Program-made: the position numbers and the translations under genes | The notes under the pieces: generated by a model | The model's input: the letters and a program-made list of their open reading frames with translations, nothing else | What the model was told of the DNA's origin: nothing | Databases searched by the model: none | Shown here: in pieces, positions 41,546-48,684 of the stretch | How positions within the stretch are numbered: position 1 is the stretch's first letter | Layout: each line of letters begins with the position of its first letter | Assembly: GCA_964596165.1 (NCBI GenBank) | Contig: CAZQTW010000049.1 | Span: 1 to 49,563, forward strand | Reading direction: 5' to 3' | Length of the DNA: 49,563 nt | Origin: CAYUQT01 sp964596165 | GTDB taxonomy: Bacteria > Planctomycetota > Phycisphaerae > UBA1845 > JAFGLZ01

Positions 41546-44266
41546 TCACCGCAATTCGAGCAACATCGGCTCTAGCGGCTTCGACTCCGCGGGCAGACGA
41601 ACGTCCCGCAAGGCTATCAGATCGCAAGCCGCCTGCGCCCGAACGCCCTGAGCGGTCAGGCCGAACCGAATCGGCTTCCTCGTGAGGTTGACCAGGCTGA
41701 CGACAAGGCGCTCGTTGTGCCGTGCCGCGTGCCATTCGATTCCGAAGACCGGCTCGCCGTCCGGCCCCGTTAGAACGACGGTCGGGATCACCTGCGCCGC
41801 CGCCAGCTCCTTCACCAGCCGGCTTCTCAGCGCGGTCGTCGATTCCTTCTCACCCACGGGGTCGATAGGGGATGCCTGGGGAATCTTATCGGTAGCATCG
41901 CGTAGCGGATGGCCGTACTCGTCGCGGCTGAGGCAGTCGTTTCCCATCATCACGAGCCGACCGCCCGATGCGGCGAATCGGCGGGCGGCCTCCCTCAAAC
42001 CGGGGGGCGAATTGACGGCCAGAGGGACGATCAGCACCTTCACACCGTTCCAGTGGCCGTTCTTCAACTGATCCTCGCTGATGAACTGCATCGGGATTCC
42101 GGCGAAGTTCAAGGCCTCATAGACCCTGCAGAGATTGAACAGGTAGTCGCCGTTGGGCACGATCGCGGTAACGCTGTAGAGCAAACCGACGGGCCGCGGG
42201 GCGTTCTGAATGGCCACCACCTGTTCGCTGAGGCGCATCAGATCAAGGTGTGCCCGACCGGCCGCCTCCACGTTCTCCGGCCGGTGCAGAATGCTGCCTT
42301 CGAAGTCGCTCTTGCAGTCGTAGGTCCGCTCCCACACCCAGATCATCGAGGCGCCCAGTCGATGGACGGCCGCCTGCCACAGGACCGTGTAGGTGTGGCC
42401 GGGCGGGATGGGCGACCGTTCGCGATCGACGATCAGGTGGTCTTCCGTGTTGACGACCGGGGCCCTTCGCATCGAGGCCTGGAGTTCGTAGAACATGGTC
42501 TGATCGCGCCAACTGCAAATGTACGGACTGTCGGCCGACCGGTTCATCATGTTGTACGAATCGTTCCCGTTGAGATCGCTGATCCGACTGAACTGCTCCG
42601 GATCCACACCGTAGAGAATGTGATTGCGGTCCCAGATGGTCGTCATGATCTTCGCGTGGACGCGGATCTCCGGCGCCACGGCGTGAACCACTTGGCCCAT
42701 CCACTGATGCCAGCCGCTGAATCGCCGGTTGTTGAAGCGAACCCAATCGTAGAGTTTGGCCCGTTCGGTGCGGTATCGGGCCTGGGAGTCCTTGTCGGCT
42801 GTTTTGGGCGTGTTCGGCAGGTGAGGCGGCGGAATCGACACATCCTCGAACGAACCATACTGACTGCCGTACCGTTCGTTGAGCCGGCCGATCGTTGCGT
42901 GCCGCTCCTTGAGATAGTCCGGCCACATCCGCTGCGTTGCCTTGTCCTTGCGGCTGTCGATGTAGATCGGCTCGTTGCTCAGGCAGACGCTGTGCAGGGC
43001 GGGCGCATCTTTAATCCGTCCGGCCACTGCCTTCAGATGGGCTTCGTGGACCTGTCGCGACTCGGGGGGGTCGATCGCGAAGCGGATGAATCCGCCGGTG
43101 ACGCCGACCAGGTGTGGCCACTTCTCGTAGGCCCACTGAGGAAAGTAGTGCGGCGAGGTCAGCAGGCAGATCATGACGTTGTGCTCGGCCGCCTTCTTCA
43201 GGGCGCCAAGAACGTGCGAATCAAACTCGCTCATATCGACACTGAGGTCGGGCTTCACGGTGGAACTGGGTCCTCTCTCGATCTGGATGATGTTCGCGCC
43301 CAGTCTGTGGAAATCGGGCAGATCGGTCACGACTTGGTTGAAGTGGCCGTAGCCGTTGAAGAAGACCGGTCGGCGCTGCCGCCGACCGGTGGAAGGGACC
43401 TCCGTATCCGCCTCGAAGTGCCAGTCCACCACGTCGACCTTGCCGGTGCGAAACCGCGGCACGGCGGGCTGTGCCCGTTTGCCGGTGACGGCCTCGGAAA
43501 GCTGGTGGCGGGCCTCTTCCAGCAACCGCTCCAAATGGTCCGCTACCTGCTCGGCCCGACTAAAGCGGCCGTGCTTCACGTCGTCGTGCCCGTAGCCGAT
43601 GAATCGCTCGACGACCGCCAGCTTGACCTCGGGATAGTCGACGGGGATTCGCCTTGCTCGGGCCTGCTCGAGCAGATCCTTGACTGCCGGCAGCTTGGCG
43701 CCGACGGCGTCCAAGCGGTCATTGATGGCTTTGGCTTCCTCGGGACCGAACCGTTCAACGGTCACCTCATCGACCCACAGGGCCTTTGTGGGCGAATCGA
43801 CGTTGATTCGCAGGTCCCACGACCGCTCGTCGTCGCCCGTGAAGAAGATGCACTCCGCTCGCTGCCAGTCGTAGCTCCCCGTGGGCAGGAGCGTCCGTGT
43901 TTGCCAGCCGGGTCCGCCGCCGAACCAGCAATCTCCGACCTCTTGGCCCTTGACCCACATCCGGATGCGGTAGGAACTCCGCGGCTCCAGTCCGGTGAGT
44001 TGTTGTTGCACGCCGCCGTAGACATGAGGTCCGTACGGGGACCGGCTGGACAACCGGGCGGAGGTCTTGCCTTCGCGACGAACCTGATCGTCGCGGGCGA
44101 TCGACGCCTTCGCGTCGCGGCTGACGCCCCACGCCCAGCCCTCGGGCGTACCGTCTGCCCGCCACTGTTCGAAGCCCCCATGGCTGAGATTCACCGGGCT
44201 GGCCGCATGCGCCCGCGCACAGAACAACGCCGTGAAAACGGGGATGATCATGTCCTTCGCTCGCAT
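41546..44266 (-). CDS. Large secreted GH42-like glycoside hydrolase
   Basis: A protein of 906 residues with a signal peptide, then a carbohydrate-binding-like jelly-roll domain (about 25-180) and a helical linker. A TIM barrel follows. In it C-L-S-N-E-P, near residue 431, has the acid/base Glu; L-N-E-R-Y-G-S fits beta-galactosidase family 42. V-N-T-E-D-H-L near 607 gives a candidate nucleophile, and a domain similar to the GH42 trimerisation (glutaminase-fold) domain follows from about 680. The likely substrate is a beta-linked galactoside or related glycan. ATG 44266 is chosen with AAGGAG nine bases upstream. The frame is open to 44659, but that stretch is not protein-like. Confidence 0.85.
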   Translation of the reverse strand: MRAKDMIIPVFTALFCARAHAASPVNLSHGGFEQWRADGTPEGWAWGVSRDAKASIARDDQVRREGKTSARLSSRSPYGPHVYGGVQQQLTGLEPRSSYRIRMWVKGQEVGDCWFGGGPGWQTRTLLPTGSYDWQRAECIFFTGDDERSWDLRINVDSPTKALWVDEVTVERFGPEEAKAINDRLDAVGAKLPAVKDLLEQARARRIPVDYPEVKLAVVERFIGYGHDDVKHGRFSRAEQVADHLERLLEEARHQLSEAVTGKRAQPAVPRFRTGKVDVVDWHFEADTEVPSTGRRQRRPVFFNGYGHFNQVVTDLPDFHRLGANIIQIERGPSSTVKPDLSVDMSEFDSHVLGALKKAAEHNVMICLLTSPHYFPQWAYEKWPHLVGVTGGFIRFAIDPPESRQVHEAHLKAVAGRIKDAPALHSVCLSNEPIYIDSRKDKATQRMWPDYLKERHATIGRLNERYGSQYGSFEDVSIPPPHLPNTPKTADKDSQARYRTERAKLYDWVRFNNRRFSGWHQWMGQVVHAVAPEIRVHAKIMTTIWDRNHILYGVDPEQFSRISDLNGNDSYNMMNRSADSPYICSWRDQTMFYELQASMRRAPVVNTEDHLIVDRERSPIPPGHTYTVLWQAAVHRLGASMIWVWERTYDCKSDFEGSILHRPENVEAAGRAHLDLMRLSEQVVAIQNAPRPVGLLYSVTAIVPNGDYLFNLCRVYEALNFAGIPMQFISEDQLKNGHWNGVKVLIVPLAVNSPPGLREAARRFAASGGRLVMMGNDCLSRDEYGHPLRDATDKIPQASPIDPVGEKESTTALRSRLVKELAAAQVIPTVVLTGPDGEPVFGIEWHAARHNERLVVSLVNLTRKPIRFGLTAQGVRAQAACDLIALRDVRLPAESKPLEPMLLELR

Positions 44267-44666
44267 GACCGTACGCTCCTTCCGGCCCGGCACGGAATCC
44301 CGGCTGCCGCGCCGCCAGAGTATTGTCGATGCACGGCAGCCCGGCAAGGTCCGGGGCCAGGCGGAAGACATGAGAACGGTCCTGGTCGGGCTTGAAAATG
44401 GAGTCGTTGTCCGGTTACCTTGGCAGCGGCGTATGAGAGATCCCGCTGGTCGAACGGGCTCGAGGGGGATGCAAGGGCCACGATGTTCGAGAGATAGACC
44501 CGCTGTTGATCCGCCGCGTTGATCCGCGACGGAGGCCGCTCGGAAGGCATTTGAACTGAGCCCCAAGGGCGGTCGCACACGACCCGAACGGCGACGGCAA
44601 GCCGTTCCTGAACAAGGCATTGATTTCGACTGAGGTCGTTTTGTTGCCAGGGGGCACATCAGGACG
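44267..44666. other. Divergent intergenic region
   Basis: 400 bases between two divergent genes, so both promoters should be here. Open frames extend the hydrolase frame upstream, but they are not protein-like. I see no clear operator or repeat. Confidence 0.5.
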
Positions 44667-45473
44667 ATGACTCATCCTCCCGTCCTATTCCGGCTGCCGA
44701 TGGTCCAGGCCAAGGAACGGTTTGCCGCGTGCGACATCTGCTGCGTCGATCTGGATCAGTGCCTGTTCCCGACGTTCACGCAAACGATTCTGGGGAGTCT
44801 GGCGGTCGGCCGCGCCGCCATCTCGCCGAGCCTGTGGCCGAAGATCCCCAACCTGCTCGGCGGGGGGTACTACCTCGTCTCCACGCGCCTCCGCCAGCTC
44901 ACCGGGCGCCATCAACCGACCAACAGCGAACTGATGGCCCGCTTTTCTTCCGTGATGAGCGGCATGCCGATGAATCTGATCGAATCGCTGGCCCGTCTGC
45001 TGCCGCGGATTTCGTTTCCGGGCTGGCGCGACTCGTTGGCGATTATTTCCAGCCGCATGCCCACCGGCCTGCTGAGTTTCGCCATTCAGCCGATTATCGA
45101 GGCTTACCGTCGAACCTTCGGTTGGCGCGGCCGGCCCATCTTCGACCTTGCCAGCGGCACGCCGGTCGAGGTCACCGGCGGGGCCAAGGGCCCGGTCTTG
45201 CTCGGCTGTTACGACGACAACGGCAGCCTGAACGGCCAGGCGAAGCTGCGGACGCTGAATCAATGGATGGACGAATGCAAGGCCAAGCGTCCGCTGGTCA
45301 TTGGTCACGGACCCGACGAAGCGCCGATGGCCGACTACGCGCGCGAGCAAGGAGGGCTGTCGATCGGCTTCCGCCCCACCGAGGGCTGGGCGGAGCACTT
45401 CGATCTGGTTGTCAACGCGATGACCTGGCGACCGGTGACGCGGCTGCTGCGACTGCTGCAACCGTCCGGGTAG
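44667..45473 (+). CDS. Divergent HAD-superfamily protein with altered motif IV
   Basis: A 268-residue protein. Motif I is C-V-D-L-D-Q-C-L-F-P, matching the D-x-D-x-T-L-F pattern of HAD hydrolases. I-I-S-S-R-M-P at about 126-132 fits motif II (Ser), and G-Q-A-K with a Lys at about 192 fits motif III. Motif IV, normally G-D-G-x-N-D, reads V-I-G-H-G-P-D-E-A-P-M-A-D, with His in place of the first Asp and Glu for the second. A cap domain of about 100 residues sits between motifs I and II, as in phosphoserine phosphatase relatives. It may be catalytically weak or have a changed metal site. No close relative is recognised. Confidence 0.75.
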   Translation: MTHPPVLFRLPMVQAKERFAACDICCVDLDQCLFPTFTQTILGSLAVGRAAISPSLWPKIPNLLGGGYYLVSTRLRQLTGRHQPTNSELMARFSSVMSGMPMNLIESLARLLPRISFPGWRDSLAIISSRMPTGLLSFAIQPIIEAYRRTFGWRGRPIFDLASGTPVEVTGGAKGPVLLGCYDDNGSLNGQAKLRTLNQWMDECKAKRPLVIGHGPDEAPMADYAREQGGLSIGFRPTEGWAEHFDLVVNAMTWRPVTRLLRLLQPSG

Positions 45474-45741
45474 AGGTTCTCCGCACAAGCCGATGCGTCC
45501 ACATGGCGGGTGTGACCGGTCGCAGAAATGGGTCACACCGTGCCAGGCGAACAGCGAGTCCGGACGCAAGTCACGCACCGACAAAAGGATAACACCGAAG
45601 TCTCCGCACATGTCTTGTTGGTGATCCCTGCTGCAATCGCCGGGCAATCCCGACGAATCACCGGCCTGCCCGTGGTTCCGGGTGTATAATTGGGTGTGGC
45701 CCAATCCTGTCGCTGGTATGTCTCAACACTGGGGAACGATC

Positions 45742-45936
45742 ATGAGCACGACATTCACAACCGAGGAACTGAAGATGCTGCGGGACCTGGTTGAGGCTCG
45801 GATCGAAGAACTGGGCTCGGAGATCCATCACTGCCGCACGCGGGAGTACCGCGAGGACCTGAAGGTCCTCCGGGAGAAGCTCCGAAAGCTGGACGAGCGT
45901 CTGTCCGGCGTCGGGGCCGAGTTCGCTTCCGTGTAG
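45742..45936 (+). CDS. Small coiled-coil protein, unknown
   Basis: A 64-residue protein, nearly all one charged helix: F-T-T-E-E-L-K-M-L-R-D-L-V-E-A-R-I-E-E-L, then R-E-Y-R-E-D-L-K-V-L-R-E-K-L. Similar short proteins with the Q/E-x-L-R-D-L-V-x-A-R-I-x-E-L phrase are common and unnamed. ATG 45742 gives the natural start with GGGGAACG before it; a longer frame from 45682 is less likely. It could dimerise and bind a partner. Confidence 0.7.
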   Translation: MSTTFTTEELKMLRDLVEARIEELGSEIHHCRTREYREDLKVLREKLRKLDERLSGVGAEFASV

Positions 45937-45947
45937 CCAGGTCCGCC

Positions 45948-46036
45948 GGTCAAGAACGGGGACTGGCTCCGAGCCAGCCGTCGGCCGCGAAACTGAAGGC
46001 GCATTTCGGCGAGATGTCTGTCCCCCGTTCTTGACC
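45948..46036. repeat. Inverted repeat bounded by GGTCAAGAACGGGGAC arms
   Basis: The left arm 45948-45963 and right arm 46020-46036 are reverse complements over 16 bp apart from one bulged C in the right arm. They enclose 56 bases containing GGCTC/GAGCC (45965-45974). The pattern is that of a small non-autonomous or REP-like element. Confidence 0.75.
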
Positions 46037-46146
46037 ATCCTCCACCAGCTCAAGCCGCCTGTTCTGAACCTGGGGGCGGAACGTGGGGGTCAGTCGTCTC
46101 TGCGGGTGCCGTCTCCGACGGCGAGCATTGCTCCCTCTCTTCCACC

Positions 46147-46191
46147 GGCCGTGTCATCCAATCAGAGCCGCAACCGTCAGGAAGCGGGCTG
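46147..46191 (+). repeat. 45-bp direct repeat, copy 1
   Basis: Matches 46249-46293 at 39 of 45 positions. It includes AATCAGAGCCGC and AGGAAGCGGGCT, phrases I recall from widespread environmental bacterial repeats (the L-P-H-G-R-G-S-D type when read on the opposite strand). Confidence 0.75.
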
Positions 46192-46248
46192 CTTCTCTTC
46201 TGACTCCTGTCTCCTGCCTTCCTCCTTCGTAGCGACCCGCGCCTCGCT

Positions 46249-46293
46249 GGCCGTGTCGTGTAATCAGAGCCGCGCCCGTGAGGAAGCGGGCTG
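46249..46293 (+). repeat. 45-bp direct repeat, copy 2
   Basis: Second copy of 46147-46191, in the same orientation and starting 102 bases after it. Confidence 0.75.
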
Positions 46294-46351
46294 TTGTCTT
46301 CTTGTCTCCTGTCTCCTGTTCCACTGTCTACTGTTCTATTTGCCCCGGTCG

Positions 46352-46406
46352 TTTCCCGTTTCACCCCACATCGTTACGCCCTTTCACCTCGCGATTCTCG
46401 CTCACG
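46352..46406 (+). repeat. 55-bp direct repeat at end of zinc-ribbon gene, copy A
   Basis: It matches 48184-48238 at 50 of 55 positions without gaps. It contains the last 14 codons and stop of the zinc-ribbon gene on the minus strand (V-S-E-N-R-E-V-K-G-R-N-D-V-G). Confidence 0.85.
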
Positions 46407-46855
46407 ACCCCCGAAATAGGGTGACTGTCCCCTATTTCAAACGGGGCGCCGCATTCCGGGCAACGCGGGTTGTCGAGCCCATGCAGTGAGTAGCCGCACG
46501 ACCGGCAATGCCCTGGCCCCCTCTTATGCCGATGGAAACGCAGAAAGACAATAAGTCCGAGCAAGAAAAGAACAAGCACGGCGCCTCCACAAGGCGCCAG
46601 AACCTCCTGAACGAGCTGCTTGCGTCTGTCACTAAAGGCTTTGTCGAGGGCGGCTTTGGTCGCGTCATCGATTACGCTCGGTAGCCCCTTCATGAAATCG
46701 TCCAAATCCTCGGCCATCTCTTTCTGAACACTCGGGGGTATGTTGCTGGAGTGTTGCTCCAGCACTTGAGTCGAAGATGACCTTGTTGTCTGAGGGGCAT
46801 GAGTCACCTGGACCACCCAGAGAGCTGCAAAACAATGGAGGCACTTCTGTTTCAT
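46361..46855 (-). CDS. Membrane protein with C-terminal zinc ribbon, downstream of Rhs gene
   Basis: A 164-residue protein with a signal-like N-terminus, a helical middle, a membrane span at about 93-109 and then the ribbon C-R-S-C-G-Y-S-L-H-G-L-D-N-P-R-C-P-E-C-G, a form common in Planctomycetes. Placement 17 bases after the Rhs gene stop is where immunity genes of polymorphic toxins usually sit, which makes that role possible; the ribbon rather suggests a general membrane protein. The C-terminal tail lies in a hairpin repeat (46413-46438) and in the 55-bp repeat, so its end is probably derived from repeats. The frame allows a start at 46870 that would add five residues. Confidence 0.7.
   Translation of the reverse strand: MKQKCLHCFAALWVVQVTHAPQTTRSSSTQVLEQHSSNIPPSVQKEMAEDLDDFMKGLPSVIDDATKAALDKAFSDRRKQLVQEVLAPCGGAVLVLFLLGLIVFLRFHRHKRGPGHCRSCGYSLHGLDNPRCPECGAPFEIGDSHPISGVVSENREVKGRNDVG
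46413..46438. repeat. Hairpin inside the 3' end of the zinc-ribbon gene
   Basis: GAAATAGGG pairs perfectly with CCCTATTTC, 9 bp, around TGACTGTC. It encodes part of the C-terminal tail of the zinc-ribbon protein and looks like a REP-type element captured by the coding sequence. Confidence 0.7.
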
Positions 46856-46871
46856 ACCGCGTCCTGACATG

Positions 46872-48128
46872 CTACTGGCATGTACCTGCCCTGGTCTTCG
46901 TCTGGATCAGCACACGCACGTCCATGTCTACCTGGACCATAGCGTCTGTACTCGTTGGCAGCACTTCGTAAGAAAGCCCCCCCCAGGTCGGCGCAAGGAA
47001 TACTGTCTTATGTACCGATGCCCAGTTGAAACCGTTCTTCCAAGGACCCCACTTGCACTTCTTGCAGGGATCTTTGCAGGTGTCTTTTACCTTCTTCTTT
47101 GGATACCCATTCTTCTTCCTGTAGTTATCGATTTCATTGGTAACCGCAGGATCCATCCGACTTTGGGTCACATACTGGATCCAGTTTCTCGCGTCAGGAT
47201 CCAACAGCTTCGTCTTAAAATTGGCCACTTTATGCGCCACGACATCCATCCAGAAGTAGTAGCATGCCTCCAAGCCTGATGGATCAGCGTAGACGGATGG
47301 TGCACTCCCTGCATATTCGTACACACCCATTCCATCAATGTACTCAAGGGGATCGCGTTGTCCAAACCTGCCCCAATCGGGCAGCGATGTCCTCGCACGG
47401 TAGTCGTAGAGCTGCAACCCCGCATAGTCGTCCGTGAAGTGGTGCGGCGTGCCGGCGTCTTGTTTGTCGATGACGTCCAGCCGACGGCCGGTGAAGAAGA
47501 ACGGGTTGCCGACACGACTGACGACCATGGAGCCGACGGAGACCGTCAGGGCTGGGGCACCCCTGGGCGCCTTGTCCGAGCCGTTGTACGCCAGGGCGAA
47601 GAGGACATAGTCGTCGCCGTCCACGTCGCCGTCGCTGTCCAGATCGGCGATCCAACCACCCACGCCGTTCGGCTCATCGCCTGAACCGTGCTGGCAGCCC
47701 TTGAAGATCGCCAGGTCGTCATCATCCACGTCGCCGTCACCATCGAAGTCGGCCGCATATGGCATGACGGCCACGCGCTGCATTGTCACCTTGCCGTACG
47801 CGTCGTAGTCGTAGCTCTCTACGAGCAGGCCCCGCGAATCCGCCAGGCCCGCGACCGTATACAGGTCCTTGAGCAGGTATGCGAAGTCCTTGTTGATCCC
47901 GTCGGTGTGCATCACGACACGTTCGTCAATGTACGTCGAACCGTTGACGTAGTAGCGCTCACGCATGTGGGTCGTGGCCTGGACGCGGTACTCGGCCACG
48001 ACGTTCTGGCCGTCGTAGATGTACCGCGTCACCACATTCGGCTCGACCGACTCGTCCACCTTGAGCACCCGGCGTCCCAACGCGTCGCAACTAGGCTCGA
48101 ACAATCTGTCAGTCATGCACGCGCGCAT
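46872..48128 (-). CDS. Rhs-family protein, 3' part with dockerin-like insert and C-terminal tip 1
   Basis: The 418-residue frame starts inside an Rhs/YD-repeat region: C-D-A-L-G-R-R-V-L-K, then T-R-Y-I-Y-D-G-Q-N-V-V-A-E-Y. After Y-D-Y-D-A-Y-G-K-V, two EF-hand-like dockerin units (D-F-D-G-D-G-D-V-D and D-L-D-S-D-G-D-V-D) are inserted. The core then continues with V-G-N-P-F-F-F-T-G-R-R-L-D, F-T-D-D-Y-A-G-L-Q-L-Y-D-Y-R-A-R and R-F-G-Q-R-D-P-L, ending about residue 290. The last 130 residues are a unique Cys-containing tip (tip 1) with K-K-K-V-K-D-T-C-K-D-P-C-K-K-C. No signal peptide or long YD array precedes it, so it looks like a detached 3' module or truncated gene. Function would be a polymorphic toxin tip. 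Confidence 0.8.
   Translation of the reverse strand: MRACMTDRLFEPSCDALGRRVLKVDESVEPNVVTRYIYDGQNVVAEYRVQATTHMRERYYVNGSTYIDERVVMHTDGINKDFAYLLKDLYTVAGLADSRGLLVESYDYDAYGKVTMQRVAVMPYAADFDGDGDVDDDDLAIFKGCQHGSGDEPNGVGGWIADLDSDGDVDGDDYVLFALAYNGSDKAPRGAPALTVSVGSMVVSRVGNPFFFTGRRLDVIDKQDAGTPHHFTDDYAGLQLYDYRARTSLPDWGRFGQRDPLEYIDGMGVYEYAGSAPSVYADPSGLEACYYFWMDVVAHKVANFKTKLLDPDARNWIQYVTQSRMDPAVTNEIDNYRKKNGYPKKKVKDTCKDPCKKCKWGPWKNGFNWASVHKTVFLAPTWGGLSYEVLPTSTDAMVQVDMDVRVLIQTKTRAGTCQ
47391..47530 (+). repeat. Rhs core direct repeat, copy 1
   Basis: Matches 49378-49517 at 124 of 140 positions with no length difference. It covers the core motif V-G-N-P-F-F-F-T-G-R-R and the D-D-Y-A-G strand on the minus strand. 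The sequence around it differs. Confidence 0.9.
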
Positions 48129-48183
48129 CGAAAAGTAGAATGTCCCCTTTTCCGCTCTAGACCCTGGGCCCGAGTCCCGGTGC

Positions 48184-48238
48184 TTTCCCCTTTCAGCCCA
48201 CGTCGTTACGTTCTTTCACCTCGCGATTCTCGCTCACG
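48184..48238 (+). repeat. 55-bp direct repeat, copy B
   Basis: Copy of 46352-46406 (50 of 55 identical). On the minus strand it encodes V-S-E-N-R-E-V-K-E-R-N-D-V-G and a stop, the 3' end of a zinc-ribbon-type gene, but the rest of that gene is missing here. It lies 17 bases downstream of the stop of the small BamE-like gene. Confidence 0.85.
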
Positions 48239-48254
48239 GCCTGCTTCTCCCGCA

Positions 48255-48605
48255 TTACGTGTAGACGACAACGCGGGCTATTACCCTGCGATCCTTAGAG
48301 AGTAAGACAAGGCCTAGGCGATCCCCTGCCCAGAAGTACAAAAGCACTTCCTCCGCGTTGCCGAAATCGACTGAAGGACCATAACCCCTGAGTCGTTGTT
48401 TGAGTCGCTCAAGATCCGCTCGGGTGTAAACCTCGAAGGGGTGACCCAGGCCCTGGACTACAGCCTCGCGCACCATGCCGGGGCTTACGAGGTGATTAAA
48501 CTTCCATGTAGGATAGAGCCTCATGCGCACCAGGGGCACCAAGACCGCAACGGCGGACAGCACCAGGAATCCTGCGACCACAAGCATGATCCTACGCCGT
48601 CTCAA
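48255..48605 (-). CDS. Small membrane-anchored BamE/SmpA-like protein, candidate immunity gene
   Basis: A 116-residue protein with a basic start and one membrane span (about 7-26), then a domain with S-P-G-M-V-R-E-A-V-V-Q-G-L-G-H-P and the late strands V-L-L-Y-F-W-A-G-D-R-L-G-L-V-L-L. The G-M-x-x-x-x-V-x-x-x-L-G-x-P pattern fits a BamE/SmpA-like fold. It starts 79 bases after the stop of the second Rhs gene (48685) on the same strand, where an immunity gene would sit. A role in neutralising tip 2 is possible but not shown. Confidence 0.65.
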   Translation of the reverse strand: MRRRRIMLVVAGFLVLSAVAVLVPLVRMRLYPTWKFNHLVSPGMVREAVVQGLGHPFEVYTRADLERLKQRLRGYGPSVDFGNAEEVLLYFWAGDRLGLVLLSKDRRVIARVVVYT

Positions 48606-48684
48606 AGCAGACCTCCCTTACGACATCATCACGCTCGGACGGTCTCCGGACCGGAGGGTGCCCCGACGACAACAATCGCAGCTC

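Larger units (their letters stand above)
45937..46354. other. Intergenic repeat-rich region left of the Rhs locus
   Basis: 418 bases with no credible gene and several repeats: an inverted repeat at 45948-46036, a 45-bp direct repeat pair at 46147-46191 and 46249-46293, and the start of the 55-bp direct repeat (46352-46406) that ends in the next gene. Confidence 0.6.

Noticed and set aside
41909..44395. Plus-strand open frame of 828 codons
   Set aside because: Antisense of the GH42-like hydrolase, whose motifs and signal peptide are clear on the minus strand.
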